The notes under the pieces are model-generated. The model saw only the letters and a list, made by a program, of their open reading frames with translations. It was not told where the DNA came from and made no database searches. Shown here one piece after another: positions 45,689 through 53,777 of a stretch of 64,000 nucleotides of DNA. A program made the position numbers and the translations under genes. Every line of letters starts with the position of its first letter. Within the stretch, counting starts at the first letter, position 1. The stretch is from an uncultured Gammaproteobacteria bacterium (GTDB lineage: Bacteria > Pseudomonadota > Gammaproteobacteria > UBA6429 > Thiohalophilaceae), in assembly GCA_913064945.1 (NCBI GenBank), contig CAJYAN010000003.1, forward strand, positions 62,001 through 126,000. Reading direction: 5' to 3'.

Positions 45689-46597
45689 TCAAAAGACACT
45701 CGAAACATCATCCGTCACAGGCACCATACGCACCAAGTTCATGTGATCGTCGCTTACCTCTTCTTCCGGTGGATGGATTAAGTCTTCCAGACGTTTCTTT
45801 GTCGCCAGAAACTCCGGGCTCAACATCTGATCGGGAGAGCGTGGTTGCGGCACGGGAACCTCAATCACTTCCTGGACTTCGCCAGGATGTGCCTTTAACA
45901 CCAATATTCTGTCTGCCAGGTAAATCGCTTCGTCCAGGTCATGGGTAATAAACAAAATAGTAATATCAATATTCTGCCAGATACCCATTAAATAAGATTG
46001 CATCTTGGCGCGGGTTTGCGCATCCAGTGCCCCGAACGGTTCATCCATTAACAGTATTCTGGGTTGATTGGCCAGGGCTCTGGCAATCGCCACACGCTGT
46101 TTCATGCCACCTGAAAGCTGATGCGGATAGCTATCTTCGAATTTGCTTAAGCCAACTAGGTCAATCCATTGACGTGCCTCTTCTTCGGAGGAAAACTTAC
46201 CCTGCCCCCTCGCCTCAAGACCAAACATGACATTGCGCTTTACGGTAAGCCAGGGAAATAACGTATAGCCCTGAAAGACCATCCCACGATCGGGACCAGG
46301 TTCACTCACATCTTTGCCATCGAGCAATACTTTGCCGGATGTTTTATTCTCTAGTCCAGCCAGAATACGAATCAAGGTGGACTTACCACAGCCGGAAGGA
46401 CCGATCACGCAAACGAATTCACGACGATGCACCTCAAAGTTAATATTCTTCAGTGCAGTAACATGACCTTGCCGCGATTCAAAGTCCTTATGCAAGCCGT
46501 CGATTTCCAAAATCACAGGGCGCGCCTTTAGACGTTGAAAACGGTCTTTGACATCCTCGGTTTGCTCAAGATAGCTTGGTAATTCAATTTTTGTCAT
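45689..46597 (-). CDS. NitT/TauT-type ABC transporter ATPase
   Basis: About 302 residues from ATG 46597, which overlaps the permease stop (ATGA). Walker A is GPSGCGKST, the signature LSGGMKQR, Walker [15 protein letters not shown] and the H-loop ITHDLDEA. It energises the co-encoded permease; substrate in this context is most likely guanidine or a related nitrogen compound. The longer frame to 46645 overlaps the permease and has no support. Confidence 0.92.
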   Translation of the reverse strand: MTKIELPSYLEQTEDVKDRFQRLKARPVILEIDGLHKDFESRQGHVTALKNINFEVHRREFVCVIGPSGCGKSTLIRILAGLENKTSGKVLLDGKDVSEPGPDRGMVFQGYTLFPWLTVKRNVMFGLEARGQGKFSSEEEARQWIDLVGLSKFEDSYPHQLSGGMKQRVAIARALANQPRILLMDEPFGALDAQTRAKMQSYLMGIWQNIDITILFITHDLDEAIYLADRILVLKAHPGEVQEVIEVPVPQPRSPDQMLSPEFLATKKRLEDLIHPPEEEVSDDHMNLVRMVPVTDDVSSVF

Positions 46598-47565
46598 GAC
46601 TTCGCCATTTCTCTTTCCCACGGAAACAGGCGCCGCCCTAACCATGCGAGGATAATATCGATACTTAGACCGAGAATCCCAATCATCATAATGGCGGCAT
46701 AAACATTATCAAAATTCTTGTAGCGTGCCTGTTGTGTAATAAACCAGGTAATACCAGAACTCGCCCCGATCAACTCGGCGACAATCAAATACGTCCAGGC
46801 CCAGCCAAGTAAGACACGCAGGTCCTTGTATAGGTTGGTAATAATTCCAGGAACCACCACCCTGAATAATAGTGTTGTCCGTTTAGCGCCTAGCGTTAGT
46901 GCTGCTTCCAGCAGGGATGGATCCAGCTTGCGTGTCGTATTGGACACAATCAGGACCTGTTGGAAAAAAGTACCAATAAAAATGATTGCAATTTTGGGTG
47001 CTGAATAGATGCCCAGAATCGCTACCGCCAAGGCACCGAAGGCAGGCGCTGGCAAATAGCGGAAAAATTCGACAAAAGGTTCAAATAGTTTCGAGAAGAA
47101 ATCATAGGTCCCACACAGTATCCCTAGAGGAACGCCAACCAGCGAGGAAATCAGAAACCCCCAAAAGATGACCTGTATGCTGTCCCACAAGCTTTCATGT
47201 AACCACTTTTCGCTGCGCAGCTTAGGCTCGGTTGTAAAGGCTGTATAAAATGCAATAGCAACTTGATGTGGTGCTGGCAAATAGACCGGGTTGGCGCGGA
47301 TGCCCTCTGGTTGTGGTTTGCCTTGCTTTACGGTATTTTGTAACTCACTTTCAAAAACGTCACGGTCTACCAACATACCCTTGGTAAAATATTCGACACT
47401 ACCTGGATTAGTCACTTCCATTTTAGGGTGCCAGATGAAGGGGACATAACTAACCAGGCTCCAGACAAGCAATGGCAACAAAAAACTGAATATCATTACT
47501 AGTAAGCGTGTTTTTGGTTTCAACTCGCGTCGCACTGAAAACAGTTGTGAAATTGCCATGCTCAT
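46594..47565 (-). CDS. NitT/TauT-type ABC transporter permease
   Basis: 323 residues with an N-terminal span, a periplasmic insert of about 90 residues ([15 protein letters not shown] ... YLPAPHQVA), then five or more spans. The EAA loop ([21 protein letters not shown]) contacts the ATPase. It lies 21 nt after the binding-protein gene. Confidence 0.9.
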   Translation of the reverse strand: MSMAISQLFSVRRELKPKTRLLVMIFSFLLPLLVWSLVSYVPFIWHPKMEVTNPGSVEYFTKGMLVDRDVFESELQNTVKQGKPQPEGIRANPVYLPAPHQVAIAFYTAFTTEPKLRSEKWLHESLWDSIQVIFWGFLISSLVGVPLGILCGTYDFFSKLFEPFVEFFRYLPAPAFGALAVAILGIYSAPKIAIIFIGTFFQQVLIVSNTTRKLDPSLLEAALTLGAKRTTLLFRVVVPGIITNLYKDLRVLLGWAWTYLIVAELIGASSGITWFITQQARYKNFDNVYAAIMMIGILGLSIDIILAWLGRRLFPWEREMAKS

Positions 47566-47586
47566 CTGGAATCCGCTACAGCTCTC

Positions 47587-48564
47587 TTACATGCCCAACG
47601 TCAGGGAGAAGTCAATGTAAGAACTGACGTCTTCCGGCTTTTTGTATACTTTGTTAGCGACATTAAAATCATCAGAAATTTTTGTTGAACCGGTGACTGA
47701 CTTAAAGCCCTTGACCTTAGTCATGTACTTTTTCGCCTCTTCCAGCTTGAGTATCTTGGTGCCCAAGACAAACTTTTTGTACTCCGCTGGTTTAAGCCCG
47801 ACACGCGAGGCCATAATCTTGATGGCATCTTCACGAGTTTTAGGGTCATAAAAGTAGTCAACGGCACGGTACCAAACTTTCAGAAACTTCTTGAGATCAT
47901 CCTTACGCTTCGCGTATACCTTCGGTGAAGCCGCATAGACGTCATAGATCAGACCCGGCTCATCGGCACTGGTATAAATAGGCTTAGAGCCTGGTACCTG
48001 CTGCAGGGCAATCCCAGAACTTGGCTGCCATGCGGCGATGGCATCCACCTGGCCAGAGGCCAGCACCTGGGGCGTTTCGTTGGTCGGGACATTGACGAGT
48101 GTAACGTCAGATTCCTTTAAACCATTTTTCTTAAGTGCGTTCAATACCAGCAAGTGATCGACAAAACCAATCTCAACACCTATTTTCTTGCCTTTTAAGT
48201 CCTTGATAGAATTAATGCCAGGTTTGGCAACAATCATATCGTTGCCGTTACTGTAATCATTCAACAGGAACATAATGCCTTTGGCACCCGTTGAGCCCGT
48301 TACCAGCGTATCGCCGTTCGTCATACCGACAATATCAATTTTGCCGGCAGCGAAGGCATCCATCGAGGCAACATAATCGAACCACTCAAATTTGACATCC
48401 AGGCCTTCTTGCTTAAACCACTGCTTTTGAATTGCCACTTCCCACAAGACCCAGCCTGGCCAGTCACTGTAGCCAACACGTAACGGTTCGGATGCATGAG
48501 CCGAGGCACTAAATAACATGGCCGCGGCGATTACACCCATCACTTTTCTCATCATAGAATGCAT
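47587..48564 (-). CDS. NitT/TauT-type ABC transporter substrate-binding protein
   Basis: 325 residues with a signal peptide cleaved near SAHASEPLRVGY. The fold is that of nitrate/taurine-type binding proteins (LRVGYSDWPGWVLWEVAIQKQWFK; DAIAAWQPSSGIALQQVPG). It is the first gene of the operon for guanidine degradation and the probable determinant of uptake specificity. Start may be 48564 or the ATG at 48555. A sigma-54 promoter and a dyad operator lie upstream. Confidence 0.9.
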   Translation of the reverse strand: MHSMMRKVMGVIAAAMLFSASAHASEPLRVGYSDWPGWVLWEVAIQKQWFKQEGLDVKFEWFDYVASMDAFAAGKIDIVGMTNGDTLVTGSTGAKGIMFLLNDYSNGNDMIVAKPGINSIKDLKGKKIGVEIGFVDHLLVLNALKKNGLKESDVTLVNVPTNETPQVLASGQVDAIAAWQPSSGIALQQVPGSKPIYTSADEPGLIYDVYAASPKVYAKRKDDLKKFLKVWYRAVDYFYDPKTREDAIKIMASRVGLKPAEYKKFVLGTKILKLEEAKKYMTKVKGFKSVTGSTKISDDFNVANKVYKKPEDVSSYIDFSLTLGM

Positions 48565-48579
48565 ATCGATACCCCTGTA

Positions 48580-48607
48580 GTAATACGAAATAAACTTTTC
48601 GTAATAC
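48580..48607 (-). promoter_or_regulatory. Dyad operator at the guanidine operon promoter
   Basis: GTAATACGA-N10-TCGTAATAC on the plus strand, 8 of 9 positions symmetric. It spans the predicted sigma-54 transcription start (about 48602), 16 nt before the first ATG, a position suited to repression. The right half-site is identical to that at 52405-52413. The obvious candidate ligand is the operon-encoded NikR-like protein, whose family binds long-spaced dyads. Confidence 0.75.
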
Positions 48608-48612
48608 TGGAT

Positions 48613-48629
48613 AGCAACCTATATGCCAG
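48613..48629 (-). promoter_or_regulatory. Sigma-54 promoter of the guanidine operon
   Basis: Minus strand TGGC (48628-48625), 7 nt, TTGC (48617-48614) followed by T: fits the consensus TGGCAC-N5-TTGCW with correct -24/-12 spacing. It implies RpoN control, presumably by NtrC under nitrogen limitation; an NtrC site was not identified. Confidence 0.78.
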
Positions 48630-48814
48630 TAGCAACCCGTCTCACATTCATCATAAAAAACAATTAGTTATAACCACCGACTATTATGTAATGCTTTAAA
48701 AACGCACCAGACAAGTGCGACAGACACAGAATGTATTTAAATTCGTGCATTTTTGAGCATCACAACTGAGTAATTGAATTGCTTTGCCAGGCGCCACTTG
48801 TTATTTTCGTTGTT

Positions 48815-49663
48815 ATGAAACTTACATTATTTAAAACACTGTGGGGCTTTACTGGCAGTTATCAAAGTGCCATCCAGCAAGCACAAACCGCTGATATGTA
48901 TGGTATCGAAGCCCCTGCGCCTGAAAAATCAAAAGGCCGACTTGAGCTTAAGCTACTACTCGAAAATCATGGCATGAATTATATTGCCGAGATAACAACG
49001 GCAGGGAGTTATGTGCCTGATCGACATGCAACACTACAGCAGCATCTCGATTCGTTTGAATTAAAACTTGAAGCAAGCCTTGATTTAGATCCGTTGTTCA
49101 TTACCTGTCTTGGTGGTTGTGATGCCTGGCCGGAATCACAGAGTATCGAGTTTTTTCAGCGGGCGATTGAAATGGCCCAGCATTATAATACTACGGTTAG
49201 CTTTGAAACGCATCGTGGCCGCTCACTGTTCAGTCCCTGGGTTACGCAACGCATTGTCAATCAGATACCGGAAATAAAACTTACTTGTGATTTTAGTCAC
49301 TGGTGTGTAGTCTGTGAGCGATTAATCGATACCGAGATCGATATTATTAAACTTATTGCAAAAAACGCCCATCATATACATGCCCGTGTCGGTTACGACC
49401 AGGGCCCCCAGGTACCCAACCCCGCTGCTCCGGAATATGCTACAGCACTTCAGGCCCATCAACGCTGGTGGGAAATTATCTGGGAGTCACAACAACGACG
49501 TGAATATCAGGTAACGACCATGACTCCGGAGTTCGGCCCGGATGGCTACCTGCATGAGGCGCCTTTTACGAGAAAGCCTGTTGCTGATCTCTGGGAGTTA
49601 AATACCTGGATGGCGAATCAGGAAACAGAACATTTTAACAGTTATGTACGTGACTTAGACTAA
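48815..49663 (+). CDS. Sugar-phosphate isomerase/epimerase-like TIM-barrel protein
   Basis: 282 residues from ATG 48815 (MKLTLFKTLWGF), preferred over a longer frame from 48779. It has the xylose isomerase-like AP endonuclease 2 barrel pattern with metal ligands in SFETHRG (Glu), LTCDFSHW (Asp/His), HHIHARV (His) and TPEFGPDGY (Glu). Reaction unknown. It is transcribed away from the guanidine operon and its stop overlaps by 4 nt that of the convergent EamA gene. The two operons flanking it share a promoter design. Confidence 0.78.
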   Translation: MKLTLFKTLWGFTGSYQSAIQQAQTADMYGIEAPAPEKSKGRLELKLLLENHGMNYIAEITTAGSYVPDRHATLQQHLDSFELKLEASLDLDPLFITCLGGCDAWPESQSIEFFQRAIEMAQHYNTTVSFETHRGRSLFSPWVTQRIVNQIPEIKLTCDFSHWCVVCERLIDTEIDIIKLIAKNAHHIHARVGYDQGPQVPNPAAPEYATALQAHQRWWEIIWESQQRREYQVTTMTPEFGPDGYLHEAPFTRKPVADLWELNTWMANQETEHFNSYVRDLD

Positions 49664-50556
49664 CTCTCGCCTGTCATCTTCAATGCTGGTTCGGCTGCCA
49701 CTGTGGGTTCACGCCAGCCTTCGACAATAGCAGCAATTAAAACGAGAAGGCCACCGAAACATTCACTCATCGATAGACTCATATCGGTAAGCAGTGCAAC
49801 AGAGGTAACAGCCACCACCAGTTCCATGACAATAATCAGAGCACCACGTGCCGCTTCGAGTTGAGTCACCCCCCACTGGGTACCAAAGGTAATCAGGGAC
49901 AACATCACCACGCCATACAAGACGGCATATAAAGGAGAATTATTCCTCGGCAGGTCTACTGCGGCGGAATTGAACAACAGAAATATACCCATCATTACCG
50001 CGCAACTAATAAACATTGCACTTACCTTGCTGGCAATTGGTTGGCTGGCAGTCTTCCGAAACAGGATATTATTGAAAGCAAATGCCATACCTGAGCCAAT
50101 CGCTGTCAGATCAATCCAGCCCAGTCCCTGAAACGTGTTACTGTCAACGCCCAGGATCAGAATGGCACCTACTAATGACATAATGACAGCCACAATTCGG
50201 ACCCGGTCAGGCTTTTCCTTGAGCAGATACCATCCACCTAGAACACTCCAGGCAGGTAATAAGTAAAACAAAATCATGACGCGGACCACATCACCATGAT
50301 AGAGCGCGGTTTGAAACAATAGATTGGCAATACCGCCAAACAATGCAATCAGTAACAGGTACTTTAGATTACCTTTCCAGGCATGGCGTTGAGTATATAG
50401 AAATGGGCTCAAGAGTAGCCCGGCACTGGCAAAGGCTATCAAGATCAGGTGAATGCCATCCAGTCCCATTTGGTTCATCAACTTGATAGGAAACCAGGTG
50501 AGTCCCCAGCCAATTGAACTCAAAAACAACACACCAATCGCCAGCCCATGCTTCAT
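49660..50556 (-). CDS. EamA/DMT family transporter
   Basis: 298 residues, about ten membrane helices in two EamA halves (SIGWGLTWFPIKLMNQ; second half starting GSGMAFAFNNILF). Drug/metabolite transporters of this type exchange or export small organic compounds; the substrate is not readable. It is the last gene of the desaturase-MBL-EamA operon. Small multidrug transporters that export guanidinium belong to the same superfamily, but this is a different, two-repeat protein. Confidence 0.86.
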   Translation of the reverse strand: MKHGLAIGVLFLSSIGWGLTWFPIKLMNQMGLDGIHLILIAFASAGLLLSPFLYTQRHAWKGNLKYLLLIALFGGIANLLFQTALYHGDVVRVMILFYLLPAWSVLGGWYLLKEKPDRVRIVAVIMSLVGAILILGVDSNTFQGLGWIDLTAIGSGMAFAFNNILFRKTASQPIASKVSAMFISCAVMMGIFLLFNSAAVDLPRNNSPLYAVLYGVVMLSLITFGTQWGVTQLEAARGALIIVMELVVAVTSVALLTDMSLSMSECFGGLLVLIAAIVEGWREPTVAAEPALKMTGES

Positions 50557-50573
50557 GTCATGTCCCTGCTTGA

Positions 50574-51359
50574 TTAATCATAAAAGCCGGGAAACGGCTC
50601 ACATGCAGGAAAAAATGACATATCATGATTCGGCCAGAGTCGCGCGTCTGTCTCGGCGGCAATGGCTTTTAGTTTACGAATACTCTCTAGTGCCAGTTCC
50701 TCGCTATTATGCCAGCACAGGCCAGGAGCGATTTCCTGTTCAATGTTTTCCTGTAAATCCGCCGCATCGCCCGCCAGTAATATCGGTTTACCTTTCGGTA
50801 ATTCGATCAACATCGACATATGACCAGCGGTATGTCCCGGGGTTTCGATAGCACGCACACCCGGCACCAGATCATACTCCTGGTCCTGGAAGCGCCAGCG
50901 ATAATCACCGACAAAATCGTTAATGAAATAGGCGCCATCCTCGGGGACCCTGGCCGCCTCGTATTCCTTCTTATGTACATGCACTTCGGCATGTGCCATA
51001 TCACAAATACCTCCGCCGTGGTCAAAATGCAAATGCCCAATAAAGACCGTATCCACGTCCACCGGTTGCAAACCAAGTTGCCGCAGGCGGTTTTCCAGTT
51101 TCTGTTCTTCATCCATTTGTGGCGGACCAAACGGGAATTCCTCGTTATCATAATACTGTTTGCGTAGCGTCGGGTTATTGATCTTTTCATAGTCACAACC
51201 CACGTCGTACAAAATTCTGCCGTTCCTCGTCTCCATCAAATAGGCCAGGATGGGGGCTTCAATAATCTGGCCATGACCATGATTTCGGGTCGACAGGGTC
51301 TTCTCATACTTGTGAGTCCCCGTCAGTATTGGCCAGAATTTTTTTACCTGTGCCATCAC
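50574..51359 (-). CDS. MBL-fold hydrolase, AHL-lactonase-like
   Basis: 261 residues. Zinc motif HLHFDHGGG near residue 109, then GHTAGHMS and LLAGDAADL, matching N-acyl-homoserine lactonase-type hydrolases; a late LWPNHDMSFF carries another His. Sequence alone does not tell lactonase, esterase or amidase activity. It lies 7 nt after the desaturase-like gene and 17 nt before the EamA gene, so the three should work on one compound. Confidence 0.8.
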   Translation of the reverse strand: MMAQVKKFWPILTGTHKYEKTLSTRNHGHGQIIEAPILAYLMETRNGRILYDVGCDYEKINNPTLRKQYYDNEEFPFGPPQMDEEQKLENRLRQLGLQPVDVDTVFIGHLHFDHGGGICDMAHAEVHVHKKEYEAARVPEDGAYFINDFVGDYRWRFQDQEYDLVPGVRAIETPGHTAGHMSMLIELPKGKPILLAGDAADLQENIEQEIAPGLCWHNSEELALESIRKLKAIAAETDARLWPNHDMSFFPACEPFPGFYD

Positions 51360-51366
51360 AATCCCT

Positions 51367-52365
51367 TTAATGTGCCGTTAGAAATGAGACGCCATCCACA
51401 CCAATAAAGCGACGGCCTTTTTCCAGGTCTGCAAGATCGCCTTCATCAGCATTTAACATACGTGGTACCCGGTACTGGTGATATGACTTGATTAAATTGA
51501 CGAATGGAAACATCTGTCTTGTATCACAGGCGAAAAGTTCATGATGTAGTGTTGGCAGCTTATACCAGGGCATGGTCGGTTTCTCATGATGTGCATTGTG
51601 ATAGCCAAAATTCAGCACCAACAGGTTTAACCACGGATGGCGCATTGAAATCATGTTAGAGAAAGTGTTTCGCACCTCATATTCATGATCAAAATGTTTT
51701 CCCTCATCCCCTCGGGGTTGATCCAGCGTTTCAAAGATTTCATAGGTATGTTGATGGACGTCCATATAACGCATGATAGTCAAGAACAGCATATAGGCAA
51801 CAGCATAGAACATCATCGCGGCAGGTTGATAAGAAAAGATTATCGCAAAGACTGTGCCGCGAGTTAGTAGCACTCTGATCACCAAAGCACGTTTATGCCG
51901 ACGGTTTGCTAACGTAAATGGCAGGATAATGACTAGTACGTGCATCATGATCTCAATTGCGGGGATATAACACCACTCCAGCGCTTTCATTACCTTTACC
52001 AGTCGGGGGTATTGTGCCAGCCTCGGCCGATAATCAAACGCCACCACGTCAGCTTTATCAACATGATGTCGAAAATGTTTATGCCGTATTTCCTCGTAGG
52101 TGCCATAGCAGGCTCCGGTGAACCACATCAACACACGGCCTAGATTGGCATTCCATTTGTTATTGGCGAAAATGGTATTGTGTGCGCATTCATGAATCAT
52201 GTAGGCCGCAAAGATCATGCTATGCGCCAGCAACACAACACCGAGCGGATACCACATACTTTGACCCACCATTAGCAGCCACCAGCCAGTGAAATATCCC
52301 GTCAGGATATAGCCCAGTGCCAGCAGGTTTGGCCAGAAACCATCCTGATATCTCATAACTTTCAT
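51367..52365 (-). CDS. Membrane fatty-acid-desaturase-like diiron enzyme
   Basis: 332 residues with four or more hydrophobic segments and three histidine boxes: HECAH (58-62), HKHFRHH (95-101) and HNAHH (about 254). The family uses O2 and a diiron centre to desaturate or hydroxylate lipids, carotenoids, alkanes and smaller compounds. The context (MBL hydrolase, transporter, promoter shared with a guanidine operon) suggests a nitrogen-containing substrate rather than a membrane lipid; that is inference. Confidence 0.82.
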   Translation of the reverse strand: MKVMRYQDGFWPNLLALGYILTGYFTGWWLLMVGQSMWYPLGVVLLAHSMIFAAYMIHECAHNTIFANNKWNANLGRVLMWFTGACYGTYEEIRHKHFRHHVDKADVVAFDYRPRLAQYPRLVKVMKALEWCYIPAIEIMMHVLVIILPFTLANRRHKRALVIRVLLTRGTVFAIIFSYQPAAMMFYAVAYMLFLTIMRYMDVHQHTYEIFETLDQPRGDEGKHFDHEYEVRNTFSNMISMRHPWLNLLVLNFGYHNAHHEKPTMPWYKLPTLHHELFACDTRQMFPFVNLIKSYHQYRVPRMLNADEGDLADLEKGRRFIGVDGVSFLTAH

Positions 52366-52385
52366 ACTAGGACTACTTACCTGTA

Positions 52386-52413
52386 ATATTATGATACTGT
52401 GATTTCGTAATAC
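52386..52413 (-). promoter_or_regulatory. Dyad operator at the desaturase operon promoter
   Basis: ATATTATGA-N10-TCGTAATAC on the plus strand. The right half is identical to, and the spacing the same as, the operator at 48580-48607; the left half matches it at 6 of 9 positions. It sits 20 nt before the desaturase ATG, over the predicted transcription start. Confidence 0.65.
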
Positions 52414-52415
52414 TT

Positions 52416-52432
52416 AGCAAAGCATGTACCAT
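52416..52432 (-). promoter_or_regulatory. Sigma-54 promoter of the desaturase operon
   Basis: Minus strand TGGT (52431-52428), ACATGCT, TTGC (52420-52417), then T. Only one base differs from TGGCAC-N5-TTGCW and the spacing is exact. Geometry relative to the dyad is almost the same as in the guanidine operon. Confidence 0.7.
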
Positions 52433-52493
52433 ACCGTTATTCATATAAGATATTGATTTATATTGATAAATTATATTATGGCGAAAATAGAAT

Positions 52494-52552
52494 GCACCAT
52501 ATTTGCACATGGATGTGCTAATACGATTATATCTGTGCATTGATATATGGTG
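52494..52552. repeat. Nested inverted repeats
   Basis: An outer pair CACCATAT (52495-52502) and ATATGGTG (52545-52552) encloses the palindrome GCACAT-GG-ATGTGC (52505-52518). This looks like a protein-binding region or a cruciform, possibly a control site for the PhnD-like/kinase genes. Confidence 0.45.
52525..52544 (+). repeat. Near-identical 20-nt repeat, copy 1
   Basis: GATTATATCTGTGCATTGAT matches the copy at 52822-52841 at 17 of 20 positions, 297 nt apart. Confidence 0.45.
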
Positions 52553-52821
52553 TAAATGCTTGTCTACCCATTGAGATGCGGTGCAATATAAGGTTTAGCT
52601 TTAGTGCCTGCGTATGTACATATATGGGATGCTTCTTCGACGACAGGCATAAAACCATGACTCCTTCCTAGAAGTAACTAGAAGTAATTTAAGGGGCGCT
52701 CCGCTAGTACTTTCACGCGAAAACATCTGCATCTGTAATTGTCACTTAATGGGTTTATTTCAGAGATTTTTAGAGGTCCCGGCACAGAATATGATTTTCG
52801 ATTGTGACTATCCTATTATAA

Positions 52822-52841
52822 GATTATATCCGTGCACTCAT
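52822..52841 (+). repeat. Near-identical 20-nt repeat, copy 2
   Basis: GATTATATCCGTGCACTCAT spans the GTG start of the PhnD-like gene, so binding here would block transcription or translation of the sensor genes. Confidence 0.45.
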
Positions 52842-53776
52842 TAACCAAGCCATGCTCCGCCCTGTTAACGCCAGTTGGTAAGTTTCTGGCCTGTACGCTA
52901 TTGTCTGTAGCGTTCTACACCGCGGGCCCTGGCTCCCTTTGGGCAAGTGAAACAATACGTCCTGCGCCTGAACAAATTTCAGGAACAGTGGTTGCAACCC
53001 CGCAGGCAGTCTCCACGCAGACAGAACACCCGCGACCTTATCTCCGCTTCGGTATACTGCCATTACAGAGTCCGACCAAACTGGCCGCCATGTTTATACC
53101 CATTACTGAGTATCTGCAACAGGTGCTGAAAACCTCGGTGCAGTTTGTGACGGCACCCAATTTTAGTCGTTACATGGCGCGCGTTAAACAACGGGATTAC
53201 GATATTATCTATTTGAATCCGCTCACTTACACCGAGGCGCGCAAGGCCGGTTATCGCGTCATCGTGAAAGTCGCACAGGAGCCCTTCACAGGCATACTCG
53301 TGGTACGTAAAAATGGCCCTATTAAGGACCTTGACCCGCATCACCTCGCCAGCGGAATGCGTCTTGGCTTTCCCGATCCCAATGCCTTTGCCGCCACGGT
53401 CATGACCCGACAGTACATGGAGGACCATGGCATTAATGTCGACCATCAATTTCATGTCCACTATTTTGGTTCTCAGGATTCTGCACTAATGGCACTGTAT
53501 TCCGGACTCGTCGATATCATCGGCACCTGGCGGCCATCGCTGCGGTCGATGCCCGCGAACGTACGCAAGGATCTGCATATCATTGCTGAGACACCACCCC
53601 AGCCCCAGATGCCGATTGCCGTTAAGGCCAACATGCCGGAACAGGAGGTCCAGCGCATCACCCACTGTCTGCTGACCCTCACCCATACTGAGCAGGGACG
53701 CAAGGCACTGACCGCGCTAGGATTCAAAAACGGATTTGTCCGTGCCGATGATACTGAATATCTTGGAGTACACTAA
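52832..53776 (+). CDS. PhnD-like periplasmic binding protein, putative sensor input
   Basis: 314 residues, GTG start, long signal peptide (cleavage near SLWASE). The mature part matches the PhnD/phosphonate-type binding fold (LRFGILPLQSPTKLAAMFIPITEYLQ; DYDIIYLNPLTYTEARKAGY; RLGFPDPNAFAATVM). No transporter genes are linked; instead a sensor kinase and a response regulator follow. It probably presents an oxyanion or sulfur compound to the kinase. The start is uncertain because no good ribosome binding site precedes it. Confidence 0.82.
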   Translation: MHSLTKPCSALLTPVGKFLACTLLSVAFYTAGPGSLWASETIRPAPEQISGTVVATPQAVSTQTEHPRPYLRFGILPLQSPTKLAAMFIPITEYLQQVLKTSVQFVTAPNFSRYMARVKQRDYDIIYLNPLTYTEARKAGYRVIVKVAQEPFTGILVVRKNGPIKDLDPHHLASGMRLGFPDPNAFAATVMTRQYMEDHGINVDHQFHVHYFGSQDSALMALYSGLVDIIGTWRPSLRSMPANVRKDLHIIAETPPQPQMPIAVKANMPEQEVQRITHCLLTLTHTEQGRKALTALGFKNGFVRADDTEYLGVH

Positions 53777-53777
53777 C

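Larger units (their letters stand above)
52366..52831. other. Divergent intergenic region rich in dyads and repeats
   Basis: 466 nt between the desaturase-like and PhnD-like genes. It contains the operator and sigma-54 promoter of the minus-strand operon (52386-52432), nested inverted repeats at 52494-52552 and a 20-nt near-repeat at 52525 and 52822. The rest (52560-52800) shows only a tandem CTAGAAGTAA at about 52668-52687. No gene is evident. Confidence 0.6.

Noticed and set aside
48565-48814. Guanidine-I (ykkC) riboswitch in the leader of the guanidine operon
   Set aside because: The leader lacks the conserved ykkC core; only the sigma-54 promoter and dyad are seen. The guanidine-sensing RNA found is the mini-ykkC element at 43787-43832.
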